This document shows positions 43,886 to 55,339 of a stretch of 64,000 nucleotides of DNA, piece after piece; the first letter of the stretch is position 1; each line of letters begins with the position of its first letter. Under the pieces are notes generated by a model. It had not been told where the DNA came from. It made no database searches and worked only from the letters and a program-made list of their open reading frames with translations. Source of the stretch: Prostheceraeus crozeri (taxonomy: Eukaryota; Platyhelminthes; Polycladida; Euryleptidae). The stretch is taken from the NCBI GenBank assembly GCA_907163375.1, contig CAJQUW010000924.1:1-64000 (forward strand), written 5' to 3'. A program made the position numbers and the translations under genes.

Positions 43886-44746
43886 TCATCGAACTTCAAC
43901 GTGTCTTCCTGCATTCTCGAGGACGGATTCGAGTCGCTTTTGGTAGGCCAGAGCAGTTTCTCGACACATCTCAGTTGTCACTTTTTGAAATGCTTGTATG
44001 ATGCGGTCCTTCAGGTCTTGCATGGATGTTGGCCGTGTATGGTAAACCTTGGACTTGACAAAACCCCACAAGAAGAAATCGCAAGGCTTCAGGTCAGGTG
44101 AACGCGGTGGCCAGGGCATGTTAGGAGATCCTAACATGGCTGATTGGCTGATTGCCGCCCAGACGGTGGTGCGTGGCGAGTGCATAGACTCTTGCTTGAT
44201 CCAGTGAGGGTTCTGGTTGGCCCAATAACGACAATTGTGGCGATTCACACCACCATTCAGATGGAAGTGAGCTTCATCGAACTAGGTTAGTTCCACTAAA
44301 TGGCTCGGGCTGGCTTGGATGCGCTGTAGCTACTGTTCTGCGAACTCCATTCGGTTTTCCAGATCTTCTTCGTGTAATCACTGCACCACCTGGACCTTGT
44401 ACGGATGCCATCCATAGTCATGGAAGATGCGCTGGATAGTGCGGCGACTCACTTGAAGAGCATTAGATGCACGACGGGTTGATGTGTTTGGGTCCTCCTC
44501 GAAGTGCTGCACAACTCGTTCCACATTCTGCTCCGTTCGTTCAGAAGATGACCGGTCCCGCTTGACAGTTACCACATTACCACTGGTAAACAGGTTTGTG
44601 TGCCACCGCTTTATGGTACGGGCATCCGGTGCTCTCGCGTTCTTGCCATACTCTGAATGATAAAGCCTTTGTGCCTCCACTGGACTCTTGAGCCATTCGT
44701 ACCAAGCCGCGCATTTTGCTCATTCTGCAACCGAATAGTCATCCAT
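43886..44746 (-). pseudogene. DD41D-type transposase, internally deleted
   Basis: The N-terminus begins MDDYSVAE, with an in-frame stop shortly after. The HTH region reads RTIKRWHTNLFTSGNV and STRRASNALQVSRRTIQRIF. The first Asp block is FDEAHFHLNGGVNRHNCRYWANQNPHW and the last is WPPRSPDLKPCDFFLWGFVKSKVY. This pairing is known from the DD41D (visitor-type) mariner relatives common in invertebrates. TTVWAAISQSAMLG runs straight into SPNMPWPPRSPD, so the whole segment with the second Asp is gone. A 22-bp palindrome marks the junction. Stops near 44375, 44330 and 44285 further break it. Confidence 0.85.
44117..44138. repeat. 22-bp palindrome at the deletion junction
   Basis: CATGTTAGGA, GA, TCCTAACATG. 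It lies exactly where the DD41D transposase lost its second-Asp segment. Confidence 0.9.
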
Positions 44747-45099
44747 TCTTCTATGTTCGATTCTTTTCAGATAGTGATTTAATCGTCGAATGGTATTTTA
44801 TATGACATGGAAGTAACTGAACAATATTCACTTCAAGACTGCGCACAATTCGTTGTGCAGAAAACGATTCCTGTTAAGTTAATTAACTTGATCTAGATTT
44901 TCGATGTCAACAAAATGAGTACATGTCATTCGGTTAATAGAATCAGAATTTTCTGACAATTCTCAGTACAACAGGTATAATCATCATAAATCCTATACTC
45001 CAAACTAGTATGAGTTGAAATTTCATGACGATCGGATGAATATTTGAGGAGTAATAAAAGTTTAAAATCTGGCAGTTTACGTGTGCCACCCTGTATAAC

Positions 45100-45704
45100 A
45101 AATTTCAATGAACTTTTGCTAAAACTACACCTGGAATCCATGCTTAACAATTCAACAATCAGATCCAAAATGAGTGAGTTTCAAACATAGGGGTATTTTA
45201 ACTTTGGTCCCTCATGCATGACGGTAAGATGAACATCTAAAATATCAGAAGATCCGTCTGAACTGCTGTCTGAGCAGAATAGTCTTTAGGTAACTGTTGT
45301 CTTCAGAGAAAGCAATTAAAGACGCGCTGCAATTCATTTGTGTCATAGAAATTACATTCCATCCATCAAGACAACAGAAATTGAAAGTTAGTCATGAAGG
45401 TAGCTATAAAGTGATAGACAACACAGCAGAGATAAAAAAATGTCCCAATAATTTGTTAGCACTTTTCGCACAAAATTTCGGCTTGCGGCTTAGTCATGCA
45501 CTGAGTAAGCGGAATATTCGAATGCGTGGAACATTGTCAATCTATAAACTAGATAATTCGGCCATCCCTGGAGTGGTATAGATGAAAAAAAAATTATCGG
45601 ACAAAGTATCGGACTTCTAAGAATAAACGATTCCTGTGAAAGCCGGAGGCAATTTTTTTCATCTATTGTCAATCTAGAGATAGATATCATGCGAGCAGGT
45701 TGAC
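45100..45704. other. No gene assigned
   Basis: An open plus-strand frame at 45297-45581 follows an acceptor-like GTCTTCAG but matches no family I recognise. Confidence 0.35.
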
Positions 45705-45707
45705 AAT

Positions 45708-47173
45708 GGGCCGTATGCATAAAAATTAGCAAATGCTCGTGCTTCAATAATCTAACAAAAGCTTAGGTTCGTATGCGATGGCATTTGCTTTTTCTTTACG
45801 CAAAAGCTTTTGCTTTTTAGTTTAAGCAAAAGCTACAAAAAATGCCGTTTGCTTCAATTCGTATACATAATTCTGACCAATGACTTTATTTCTTAAGCAA
45901 AAGCTATTATAAATTAGAGCGCGGATAGATGTCGCTCCAGTTTTTGAGAAATCGCAGTCATGGCAAAATGCATGCAAATCCGTGAGACCAAACGTTACAA
46001 AATTTGTCTTAATCATGAAAAAGGTGATTTTTTACGATTATATCGATTCAGAGAAGACACTCTTCTGTGGATAAGCGATCATTTCCTGGGAAATGATTGT
46101 GAGAGAAGGGGAGGAGCACTGACTTCATTGGAAAAAATGAAAATATTTTGTCGATACATGGCGGATCCAGGTTTTCAAACGGGTGTTGCTGAGGATCTGG
46201 GAGTTCATCAAAGTAATGTTTCTCGGCAAATACATTCAGTTATGGATTCTATAATTAAGAAGAGGGATATTTGGATTCATTTTCCGACTTCCCAAGAAGA
46301 AATCCAACAATCGAAAATTTTATGACAAGAAAATAAATCAATGCCGTCAACCATCGCAGCGATTAATTGTACACATGTACGTATCGACAAGCCGCCTGGT
46401 GTATTTGGTGATGAATAGGTAAATAGGAAGGGATACGCTTCGATTATTTTGCAGGCAACTTGTAATGCTATATTTGAATTAACAAGTCTCGACTGGCCTG
46501 GTTCTGTCTATGACAGTCGTGTACTTCGAAATTCGTACGTTTTACTCCATTTACGTGATTCAAAACCACCGATAATCTTGCTTGGTGATGAAGGCTATCC
46601 TCTGTATCCTTTTTTTATGACTCCTTTCAAAGTTCCCCGAAATGAAAGAAACAGACATTTTATAGTAAAACACACGTGAAAGAACGCGTCGTTATCGAGC
46701 AAACATTCGGCCAGCTGAAGCGTCGTTTTCCCACGCTGCGGTACGGACTTCGATTGAAATTGGAAAGTGTTATCACTGCTATCACTTGTTGTGCCATTTT
46801 ACACAACATAGAAAAATACTACAATGAACCCGATCCAATCGATGATGAGGAAAACGTTGAACCTGATGAGGACATGATTGACATCACTAAAATGCTTGAG
46901 ATTAGTAATCAAGCCGAAAGTCGACGCCTAGACATAGTGGATATTTTATTCAATCACAGAAACATACGCCTTCTCTATCACCAGATAGTAGTGTCAATTG
47001 TCTTCGCTGTCCGACCTTTAACTAAGTCTTCTAGCAAATGCTATTAAGTAAAAGCAAATTGTTATGCATATGAATTTAAGCATTTGCTTCTCAGAGAGCT
47101 TTTGCTAAAAAGCTTTCGCTTTTTCTATTTGCTTTTTCTAAGAAGTAAATGCTTAAGTTTATGAATACGGCCC
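45708..47173 (+). mobile_element. PIF/Harbinger transposon, 1466 bp
   Basis: The ends are GGGCCGTATGCATAAA and the reverse complement of GGGCCGTATTCATAAA, flanked by AAT on both sides, the 3-bp duplication typical of PIF/Harbinger. Subterminal repeats of AGCAAAAGC and AGCAAATGC are present on both sides. Only the transposase is found; the usual second Myb-like gene is absent. Confidence 0.92.
45960..47047 (+). pseudogene. Harbinger DDE transposase, decayed
   Basis: The N-terminal HTH region reads LTSLEKMKIFCRYMADPGFQ and VAEDLGVHQSNVSRQIHSVM. The DDE_4 catalytic blocks follow: INCTHVRI (the usual Asp of IDCTH is Asn), GSVYDSRVLRNS (second Asp) and VIEQTFGQLKRRFPTLRYG (Glu). A stop interrupts after SKIL (near 46323). 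A second replaces the expected Tyr before VNRKGY (near 46416). A one-base frame change separates VKHT from KERVVIEQ (near 46676). The catalytic substitution and the breaks make it inactive. Confidence 0.9.
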
Positions 47174-47310
47174 AATGATATCCTGAGTCATGGATTTCTA
47201 CCTGAATACAACAATCGTGGGTAGCAATTGAGCGTCACGAGCACAAATCAACAAACCATTGGCTAACAAAAACCTACCTTTCGATAGTTAAGAAATGCTT
47301 TCAGAAATCA

Positions 47311-47499
47311 TTAGTCACGCGGTCCGATATCTATGATTTTACAACTCATACATCCAGGAAATGATGTAAGTTTATCTGAAAACTGTGTCGCTGCGGCAAA
47401 AATTCGGTTACCACCGTTCTCGATTAAACTCGCGCTTCGTGCTGTTGTAATCGCTCGTGGTATAACTTGCATCCACTTGACGAATTCATAACTTTCCAT
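47311..47499 (-). CDS. Unrecognised 62-aa frame
   Basis: The minus-strand ATG-to-TAA frame has coding-like codons (RAITTARSASLIENGGNRI, FSDKLTSFPGCMSC). The last residues, CKIIDIGPRD, resemble the start of the HMG-CoA lyase barrel (KIVEVGPRDG), but the frame stops there with only a weak GTGACT donor. It could be a first exon of a host gene or chance. Confidence 0.2.
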   Translation of the reverse strand: MESYEFVKWMQVIPRAITTARSASLIENGGNRIFAAATQFSDKLTSFPGCMSCKIIDIGPRD

Positions 47500-48595
47500 T
47501 TTAAGAAACTTTATGTCTGGGGAATTTTTTCTTTCAACAAAATTGAGAGTGCAGTATATTCTTTAAGATAATGCCTGATAAAAATTGGTAGATGATCTCA
47601 GGATAGGCTGCATATCAGTTACATGATTACTTTTTCATGTGTATGCCTATTCAGATGATATTGATCTCTTACACAAGATGTGTAAACAAATTATTTTTCA
47701 ATTCAGTAGATTATTGCATTCATATTTCTCATTGCATCAGTTATAAATGTGATATATATGTATTATAATTTGGGTACCTGATAATGTCTTTACAACCCTA
47801 TGTAACCTACCTAGTCTGTTTGGTGAGATCAAAGGAGAAAATATTTTGTCTATTACCATCTATTTATTGCAAAAATGTTTGTGAACACTTTCCATTTTCT
47901 GATGAACATATGCCAATTAGGGGCATGACCATATTACAACCCTGTATCCCTGTATCATAATTTGATGAACTTTTGTCAAATATCAGATAAAATCGTAATT
48001 TTAAGGCGTCTGATAAAAAATGTCACGCACAAAGTGATTTCAAAATACTGACCTTTTGCGTATGATGCGTGACCTTTTTCTATGTTTCAATGGAATTGAA
48101 GGCGTTATATTGATTATTATTATGTAAAAGTTCATTCATTCCTGCTACAGGAAGAATATATTGAGAAAAAAGTCAAATAGTCATGCCCATTTAGAATGAT
48201 AGCCGAATCGTATGATCGAATCGCTTTAAAAAATTATAAAGAATCGCAAGTTCAGATGATCGAAAATCGGAATTTAATTTTGAGATTTCGAATCGGATAA
48301 TCGATTTGGACTTTTGAGCTGGCGAATCGGATAATCGGTAGTTGGATTTTAATTTTCCGAATCACGTCCCATCTGTCTTCTGATGTTCATAATGCATCGT
48401 AACAGGTGACGATGCGAGTGCAATTGAGACCAAAGCAGCAAATAAACTGAGGGCATACCCTACTCAACATGTCAATTTATCAATTTTTAAAACCACTCAC
48501 AATTTTTTTAAGTAGCAGCAATAACTTTTCTATCGCGATCACGAGACCGTTTAATTATTTAGACATTTATCAATATTAAACGATCTATTGTTTAT
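47500..48595. other. No gene assigned
   Basis: AT-rich. AATCGGATAATCG repeats at 48280-48340 are followed by GAATCACGTCCC, which may be a transposon end; no partner end was found. Confidence 0.4.
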
Positions 48596-48599
48596 CTTG

Positions 48600-49320
48600 A
48601 AGGACATTTCCCATCTCAGGACAGGGTCGGCCTTGTCTTTATCTTCAAGACAATTCAAGACTATTCCTCGATCGCCAGCGTCTCGCTCTGTCATCCCCAA
48701 AGTCTTCATGTCGTCTACCGCTTTTCTTCTCCACGCACTTCTCGATTTTTCTCCTCGGCGACTCCCTACAGCGGGTACTCCATATTCTTTACGAATTGGG
48801 TGATGTGCATCACGTCATGACTGAGCCAATGAAGACGGTTATTTCTCAACTTGCTCTCTTATAGGGGGCCACTATTCCGGACATGGTTGCCTCACGTCAA
48901 TCCCATTATCCTTCGAGCATTCTCATTTCGGTGGTTGACGTCTTCTGAATATGTCTGGTGTTTACCATTCAATGTTCGGAATCGTAAGTCATAAATGGAC
49001 TTACTATTGCAGACAGAGTACAATACTGGCTTCAATCGCATGGGCATTCTCTTGTCATGCTTGTCCCATTAAGATTTCTCCAACTCATCCAGACTGCTTG
49101 CATTTGTCGGGTCATGTCTTCGTCGATACTGGTTAATACCCTTGTGTTGATGATGATCTGATGGTCAGTTGATCGCATGGACACCTTCTCTGTCTTTCTA
49201 AGATTCATCCTCATATGGTTTTTATCCCATTGGCCAGCGCTGTCTTTGTTTCCTTCTGCCGCATTATCGAAAAATACCAGGTCATCTGCATACAGAAGGT
49301 CCCACGAAGTCTTTTTTTAA
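48600..49320 (-). pseudogene. LINE reverse transcriptase (RTE/L1-like), decayed
   Basis: The minus strand reads WDLLYADDLVFFDNAAEG (catalytic YADD), NHMRMNLRKTEKVSMRS, ALT-type spacer, then QAVWMSWRNLNG and MTRECPC. This is the order in the widespread endonuclease-RT LINEs (LLYADD ... GL.LN..KTE ... AWMKWR...G...). Further on comes PRRKIEKCVEKKSGRRHEDF with DDRARRWRSRNSLE, resembling the C-terminal DRARWR motif. Frames change several times. The 5' half is missing. Confidence 0.7.
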
Positions 49321-49329
49321 CTTCACGGG

Positions 49330-50495
49330 CGATTGTATCCAGCAAAAACTATTGAATTTAGCTATCTATTAATCAATGTGACAACTAGCATGTCTACTTG
49401 CGACGTCATAAATGCTTGGACAATTTCTACGCGTTTGAGTAAAAATCAATCGCACGTCGTGTTTTTCTTCTTTAATCATCTTGAATAACAATATTCTTTA
49501 ATCGATGAAAGAAAATTTCTCAATATATCAAAATCAAAAATTGGAGAAATTCCCAAAAACATAATAATAATTGCAATGCATTATTTTCCAGAACAAATAG
49601 CGGAACTTGGAGACCTTCACTGCACAAATCCCGTAGATTCAATAAACTTTACTAAACACTTGTTTTAAAGAGCGTGCTTGCGTTGATGTGATAATGGGAT
49701 ACGTGATGACGAATATTCGGCAAAATTGAAGTATGCTTGAAAAAACATTTAAGATATCGGATGACAATCCGAGTCATTTGCAACTTTGCGGATAAGACGA
49801 ATACACATTTTATCCAACATGGATGAAAAGGATGGATTATACGTAGCATTGGACTATCTTTTGACAACTCTGTCGTGCTATTCAAGTCTATGGAAAGAGC
49901 TCACTTTTACATCATAAATTGGAGGTCAACTAAAAGCAGTTTGCGAAAAAACAAGGCCGATGCCGACTAGCCATGAAATTCCTCCTGAAGAAGTGCAGTA
50001 TCTCAAACGCTTCACAACAAACTGCTGCACATATAATACAGAAAAGGAATTGGTCGCTCCAGGACATATCAGTCGAGAAAAAACCAGCTTGAATCTTAAG
50101 CTTGTTGAACTCTTCAATACTGATGTCATTGATAACAATAGGGCAATTCATGAAATTTTTGGAGGTCCTAGAGACGATATTTACACTTATTTTTAATAAA
50201 TTTTTTAATATTTACACTTTATTCACATTGACAGTCAACTTTTTCTGTTCTGCCAACGAAGAGAATATGCTTAAGAACTAGAGAGATGAATTAAATCAAT
50301 GTTACGCATAAGCAAAAATTCTGGTAGACGCAAAACATGGTACCGGTAAATCATTAATGAATGCGACAAAGTGACAAAGACCAAGGAGTGAAAACATCAT
50401 TGGCAGCAACTCATTGAACTCTGCTGAACAGAAAACTGTTAAGAAATGAAACTTCAAGTGTACAAATCTGATCAATCCTAGCTAATACATTCAAA
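49330..50495. other. No gene assigned
   Basis: A plus-strand frame at 49960-50196 (PTSHEIPPEEVQYLKRF, LVAPGHISREKTSLNLKL) has coding-like composition, but I do not recognise it. Frames on the other strand there are shadows. Confidence 0.35.
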
Positions 50496-50499
50496 AGGG

Positions 50500-51560
50500 A
50501 ATGATGGCTAATCAAAGGCCTTTTAAAGGTCAGTAGCAAATATACGACAGAAATTAGATCTGTTGACGCAGATGCGATTCAGGAAATCTAAAGGAATAGA
50601 TAAGACAGCGTTCGTACAGCTTCAAAAACACGAAGGAATAAACCCACATTGACCCCACAAAATTATTAAGTCTCTGACAAGCTTTTCGAGAATCTTGCCA
50701 AGGAACGGAAAAGTAGAAATCGACCTGAAATCTGAGCTGTTTCTCGGAAGAGGGATGACAGTAGCTAAATTCCAGCACTAAGGAAATGTGGCGGAATCAA
50801 AACAACGATTGAAAATGTTGATCAAGGATACGGCGAGAATCTCAATGAAAAAAACGGAAGAAGCTCGGGACACCATTGGGACCAATCTAATTGGATTTAC
50901 ATCGCCTCAGTAGGTATTTCGCAAGCTTCTCAGTAACATACGGCAAAACACAATCCTGCCTCGGGTGATAATCACAAAATTTTTTTCAACGGCAGAAAGG
51001 AAAGAATGAAACTGGTCCTTTAAATAATTAGCCTTATCTTCGCTGATGTTGGTACACTTGGAACAATTTCTATGTTGATTGATAGCTTCCCAGGGATCAA
51101 GTAAATCAGATGTTCGCAACTTGGCGTGATACTTTTGATTAGCTTTACTAGCTTCAGAAATAATTTTTTTTCTAAGGCAGACATGTTTACATTGCCACGG
51201 CATACAGCTATGTCCTGAGCTTCAGATAGGCATTTCAGGGATGGAGGAAACCAATCAGGATCATTGCTCCTCATCCCAACAGTTCTTTCCGGAGAGGAGA
51301 GGAAAACATATCGCAGAAACAGTTGGAACTGTTCAACAACAACGTGCACATCGTCAAACTGAAGAAAGTCAGATTCCTAATCAACAGAGGCAAGAGAATT
51401 ACAACACTTAGCAAAAAAAACTAAGGGTACGAAACGAACGAAAAGCGAAAAGTTAGCGAACGAACTTTGAACTTAGTGATCTTGACCGGAGCATATGACC
51501 TGGACTTCACCATGACACCCTTGTGGTCAGACCAAGAAGAACAAACTGAACAAACTTGGT
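50500..51560 (-). pseudogene. LINE (CR1/jockey-like), endonuclease end to RT start
   Basis: The minus strand reads SSWSDHKGVMVKS (the SDH end of an APE endonuclease), then NDPDWFPPSLKCLSEAQ, KLFLKLVKLIKS, and the linker LLDPWEAINQHRNCSK with KANYLKDQFHSFLS. After these comes the RT start: LATVIPLPRNSSDFRSIST, FPFLGKILEKLVRDL and QCGFIPSCF. This is collinear with CR1/jockey LINEs. It stops before the YADD block. Many frame changes are present. Confidence 0.75.
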
Positions 51561-52171
51561 TCTGCCAAAGTAGAAAAAGCTACAGAAATTCCCAAAAACA
51601 CACTGGGGGAAGGAAACGTCCACTATTTAGTGATTGAAGCAAGTTTCTCACTGAGACCAGTTAGGAAAAAATGGATAAATTTATTCCCAAGACAACAAGG
51701 GTGGGGAGAGGAGAATTATCGCATTTATTGAGCTTGATTATTCTACCCTCTTACCTTGCATAAATAAAGAGCGGCAAAGTTGAGAATTGTTTCACAGAAT
51801 TTTCACCCCTAGCACAGCTACAAGCCGAATTTATGAGTTACTCAATGAACGAAGATAGGAGTTACTCAATGAAAAAGTAACAAATTGTATGAATTTAAAT
51901 CAATATAAGGAAAAAACCGATCTTCTAATCGGATTAAGCTTTCCCCGTCAGAAACCTGCTCGCACGCCTCTTGTATCAAGATCGCATCAAGATTGTATTA
52001 GTCAGAGAAAGTGGTCTGGGGCAGCTGAATTCCAAAGCTGTCCTGTGCGAACAAAATAGCTTACCGAGCGACTCACAGTACCTGCGCGTTCTAAGCTCAC
52101 GTAATAGCATGTGAGTTCATTAGCTCTGCGTGTGCTTCTGGAGAATATCTTGGATTTGGGTACGCATTCAT

Positions 52172-52417
52172 TTACTGCAGAGCTGCTTCCACCGAAATAG
52201 CATCTGTAGAGGAGACTGATTGAAGCAATATCCCGTCTGACGGAGAGCGGCTGCTATTTATTAGCAAGTTTTTACCCATAATATTCTTGACACGTTTCTC
52301 AGCCCGCTCAACGAGGCCAAGATGTGTTTGTGGGGCGCCGGACCACAGATGACAACAAAATTCCATCAGAGGACGAATAGTGGACTTGTTAAGATAGCAG
52401 ACGGTTTGTGGTCTCAA
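52172..52417 (-). pseudogene. LINE reverse transcriptase C-terminal fragment
   Basis: The minus strand encodes NKSTIRPLMEFCCHLWSGAP, THLGLVERAEKRVKNIMG, then INSSRSPSDG. The block IRP.ME.C..LW.GAP....L...E...KR is the end of CR1/jockey RT ORFs. On the minus strand it lies upstream of the endonuclease-RT piece at 50.5-51.6 kb, the wrong order for one element. So it is a separate copy or a rearrangement. Confidence 0.8.
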
Positions 52418-52419
52418 TA

Positions 52420-53736
52420 AATAGGAAAATTTTAACTAAATTATGCAAATTTTCGTCAAAACACCTATTAACACTGAGCTGCGTGGTGAGGAGCGGGATA
52501 GAGGAATGCCACACGATGATGAAATACACAGTTACAAATACAATAACATTATGACATTTCAACGATACTAAATATTCAACATATTGGCATTCCTTATGCT
52601 ACATGCCTTTGAATGATCCCAAAATATTCACCATAACATAATATTTTGTCGTTTCTTCGCTCACTCACTCTCACCGAAACGATCGCAGACGCTCACTATT
52701 TCATGTTCTTCCATTCATTGACTTGAATTTAGCGGTTATGAGAAAAATGTTGAAAAAGGTTTGAAAAATAACTCTTGAGCATGATGTGAATATAGCCTAT
52801 AATTTTTTGCTCTTTGCATCGCAAGGATCCTAAATATACGACACTAACATCTTTGATGAAAATGTGACTTTATTGCGATTTTCAACCATTAAAGTTACAA
52901 TTTTGTGACAGCTTTACCATATCACTATTTCTTTCCTAGTCCACCGATTTCGATGTTCAACATATCAAAAGAAATACCAGAAAATGTTCACTCGCCTAGT
53001 GCCAGATTCATCATCATAATCACACGTTTTCTCATTGAAAAATTGCGATTTGTAAATTGAGCGAATTTCATGTTTTGACCACTGTCCAGCAAACACAATA
53101 ACAAATACAAGCTTCTTTTAATTCATTTGAAACCTGTGAATGCAAGCTCTCGAAATATATATAGCTTCTTGATGTGCACCACGATTGAAGGGCATGAGAA
53201 TCGATTGGAATTCGACATAATTTAGGTTTTCCATTTTTATGATCACCTATGTACAATACCTTTTCAGCAGAACTTTGATTATCAAACATTTTTTGCCAGG
53301 GTGCTTTGGCGGAAATGACACCTGAAGTCTATTTTTTTTGTAGAACTACTGTGTCATCATTATTGCACTAAATTCACCGATACCTCTGATAATTTTTCAA
53401 TGAAATAGGCTATGCCAGCAACCGCAAAATGGATTTCATGACTTATTTCAGAATTATATCTATTGCTGCTACACATGCTATATATAGGCTTACTTCATAC
53501 CTGGATTTAGGACTGGTTTTGTGTTTTGCAGACAAATCAAATGAAACTTTCTGAACATGCTTTTAGCGCATGCAATCTTATGGATCTAATCGGTGCCAAA
53601 CGCAGAGAAGTTTGAGTTCAAAAATAGGGTCGATTTGCAGAATACTTAACTATTATACAATCGCTATCTGCGATGAGCTGAATTTCGTGTGCATCTTCAG
53701 AGAATCCAGTAAAATTTAGTGCATCGCTAGATGACT
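52420..53736. other. No feature recognised
   Basis: AT-rich intergenic DNA with no supported gene or element end. Confidence 0.5.
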
Positions 53737-53744
53737 GTTTAGAA

Positions 53745-55331
53745 CAGGGGTGCGCAACCTTCTGCATTTTTCGGCCGCCATTTCGAAGGCCGAAAGAATC
53801 ACGGCCTCACTTAATATGTGTGCAAGCAACTAGTTCAATGGCCAATCCTTTTTATATTCCACCACTCAAACTAGCTTCCCCTGATGAATGACGCTGTGAA
53901 AATCGCATAAAGGCCTACTTTGTAAAGAAGGAGTTAGTAACCCATATACGACCGACGGTCATTTTTGACCCGAAAAGATTTTAAGCCTAAGGTGTTATCA
54001 GCACCTGAAAAGTTGAAAGCATGTTTTTCCAACCGAAGGAGAAGACACTTTACTAAGCTACTATAATATAAAGGAATCACGGGCCATACAAAATCATTCA
54101 TTCATCACAGATCCGGTCTATTCTGGGGATTCACTCGTATATAGGCCTACGCATTTCTAGAGCCTCGTATATAAGGGTGCCTACATTGCGTTATTTTTGA
54201 AGCCATTAAGTATCTTATTTTTACTAATCATACAGTTCTTTCGCAACCCAAATCGTGAGCCTTAAATTTAATGATAAATGTCAAATATAAACACAACTGA
54301 AATTTTAACATATTTTTTTGCGCAAATACTAGATATAGATATAATTAGGCAAAATCTAGATAGGTAGAAATACAATATCTCGTAAAAAAATTACAAAATC
54401 TTTCGATTCAATCCGCTATTTCACACAGCACACAACAATATCGCTGCAGAAAATAATCTAGCAGACATCCTTATTCAGGTCATGGATTTGAAGCTAGCGC
54501 GCGAGAGCAATTCGAGCAAACTACAACTGTCCCTTTTGTTCCTATTAGCTCACGGGTTCCCAACCTGGAGTACGCGAAGGAATTTTGAAGGGCAAGCATG
54601 GGAGATTTATTATAATTCAATTTTGCTTACTTTACTTTCCTGATCATGGGTCAGTTGAACTGCTAAACTTTGTGCGCATTCCTCATTGGATTGTCATCAT
54701 CTGGCCTTGAAGTAACCGTTCCTAATCAGCGACCACCAACTCGACCCCAACCACATAATTATATGAATCCGGATTCTCCACCATAGTAGTGAATAAAAGC
54801 AAACAAAGAGCTTGATTGATTTTGGAGCATGGCTTTCGCTGCGCTTGTGTTACACATTTTTATGTTATTCAATTGCGAATTTCGTATACTTCTCAGCATA
54901 ATCAAATTTTAGTATGATTGAATTCTTGCTATTCTTTATATGTTAAGTGAGAGTAGACCTATGCGGAATAATGAAAATCCTATAATTTTCTGCTTTGGGG
55001 TACGCAACATGAAACGTTTGGGAACCCCTGCTTTAGCTGATGACTCTAGCCATGAATGCACATGAATGTAACTTCCATAAAATATTCTAGTCATGTTAAC
55101 GCCTTCATCGCGCCTGCGGGCGCGCATTTTTCCAAGCAACATGGGCAGAAAGGTGTTCGGCAATTGCAAGGTGACTAGTATGCTACTATACTGACGATTG
55201 TTTTTCGATTGCCTTGAACTCCAGAAATATTTGCAATATACATGTACAATATTCTTTTTCATTTACTTCTCAATGTCACGCCCGCACTTTGCCTCTGCTG
55301 CGGACGTACGGCCGCAGGTTGCGCACCCCTG
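53745..55331. mobile_element. hAT element without transposase, 1587 bp
   Basis: The left end is CAGGGGTGCGCAACCTTCTGC and the right end is the reverse complement of CAGGGGTGCGCAACCTGCGGC. The flanks GTTTAGAA (53737-53744) and GATTAGAA (55332-55339) form an 8-bp duplication with one change. No transposase frame was found. It contains a second hAT MITE at 54551-55030. Confidence 0.92.
54551..55030. mobile_element. hAT MITE nested in the hAT element, 480 bp
   Basis: The left end CACGGGTTCCCAACC and the right end, the reverse complement of CAGGGGTTCCCAAACG, form degraded inverted repeats. The flanks TATTAGCT and CTTTAGCT differ at two of eight positions. It is younger than its host element but already diverged. 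Confidence 0.75.
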
Positions 55332-55339
55332 GATTAGAA

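Larger units (their letters stand above)
43549..45093 (-). mobile_element. DD41D mariner-type element with long inverted repeats, 1545 bp
   Basis: Inverted repeats of about 170 bp (43549-43719 and 44924-45093) start CAGGGTGGCGCACG/CAGGGTGGCACACG and differ at only about nine positions. TA flanks both ends (43547-43548, 45094-45095). The transposase on the minus strand has a large internal deletion. Confidence 0.95.

Noticed and set aside
47311-47499. HMG-CoA lyase first exon, from the GPRD-like ending
   Set aside because: Only about ten residues match, a stop follows at once and the donor is weak; kept only as an unrecognised frame.
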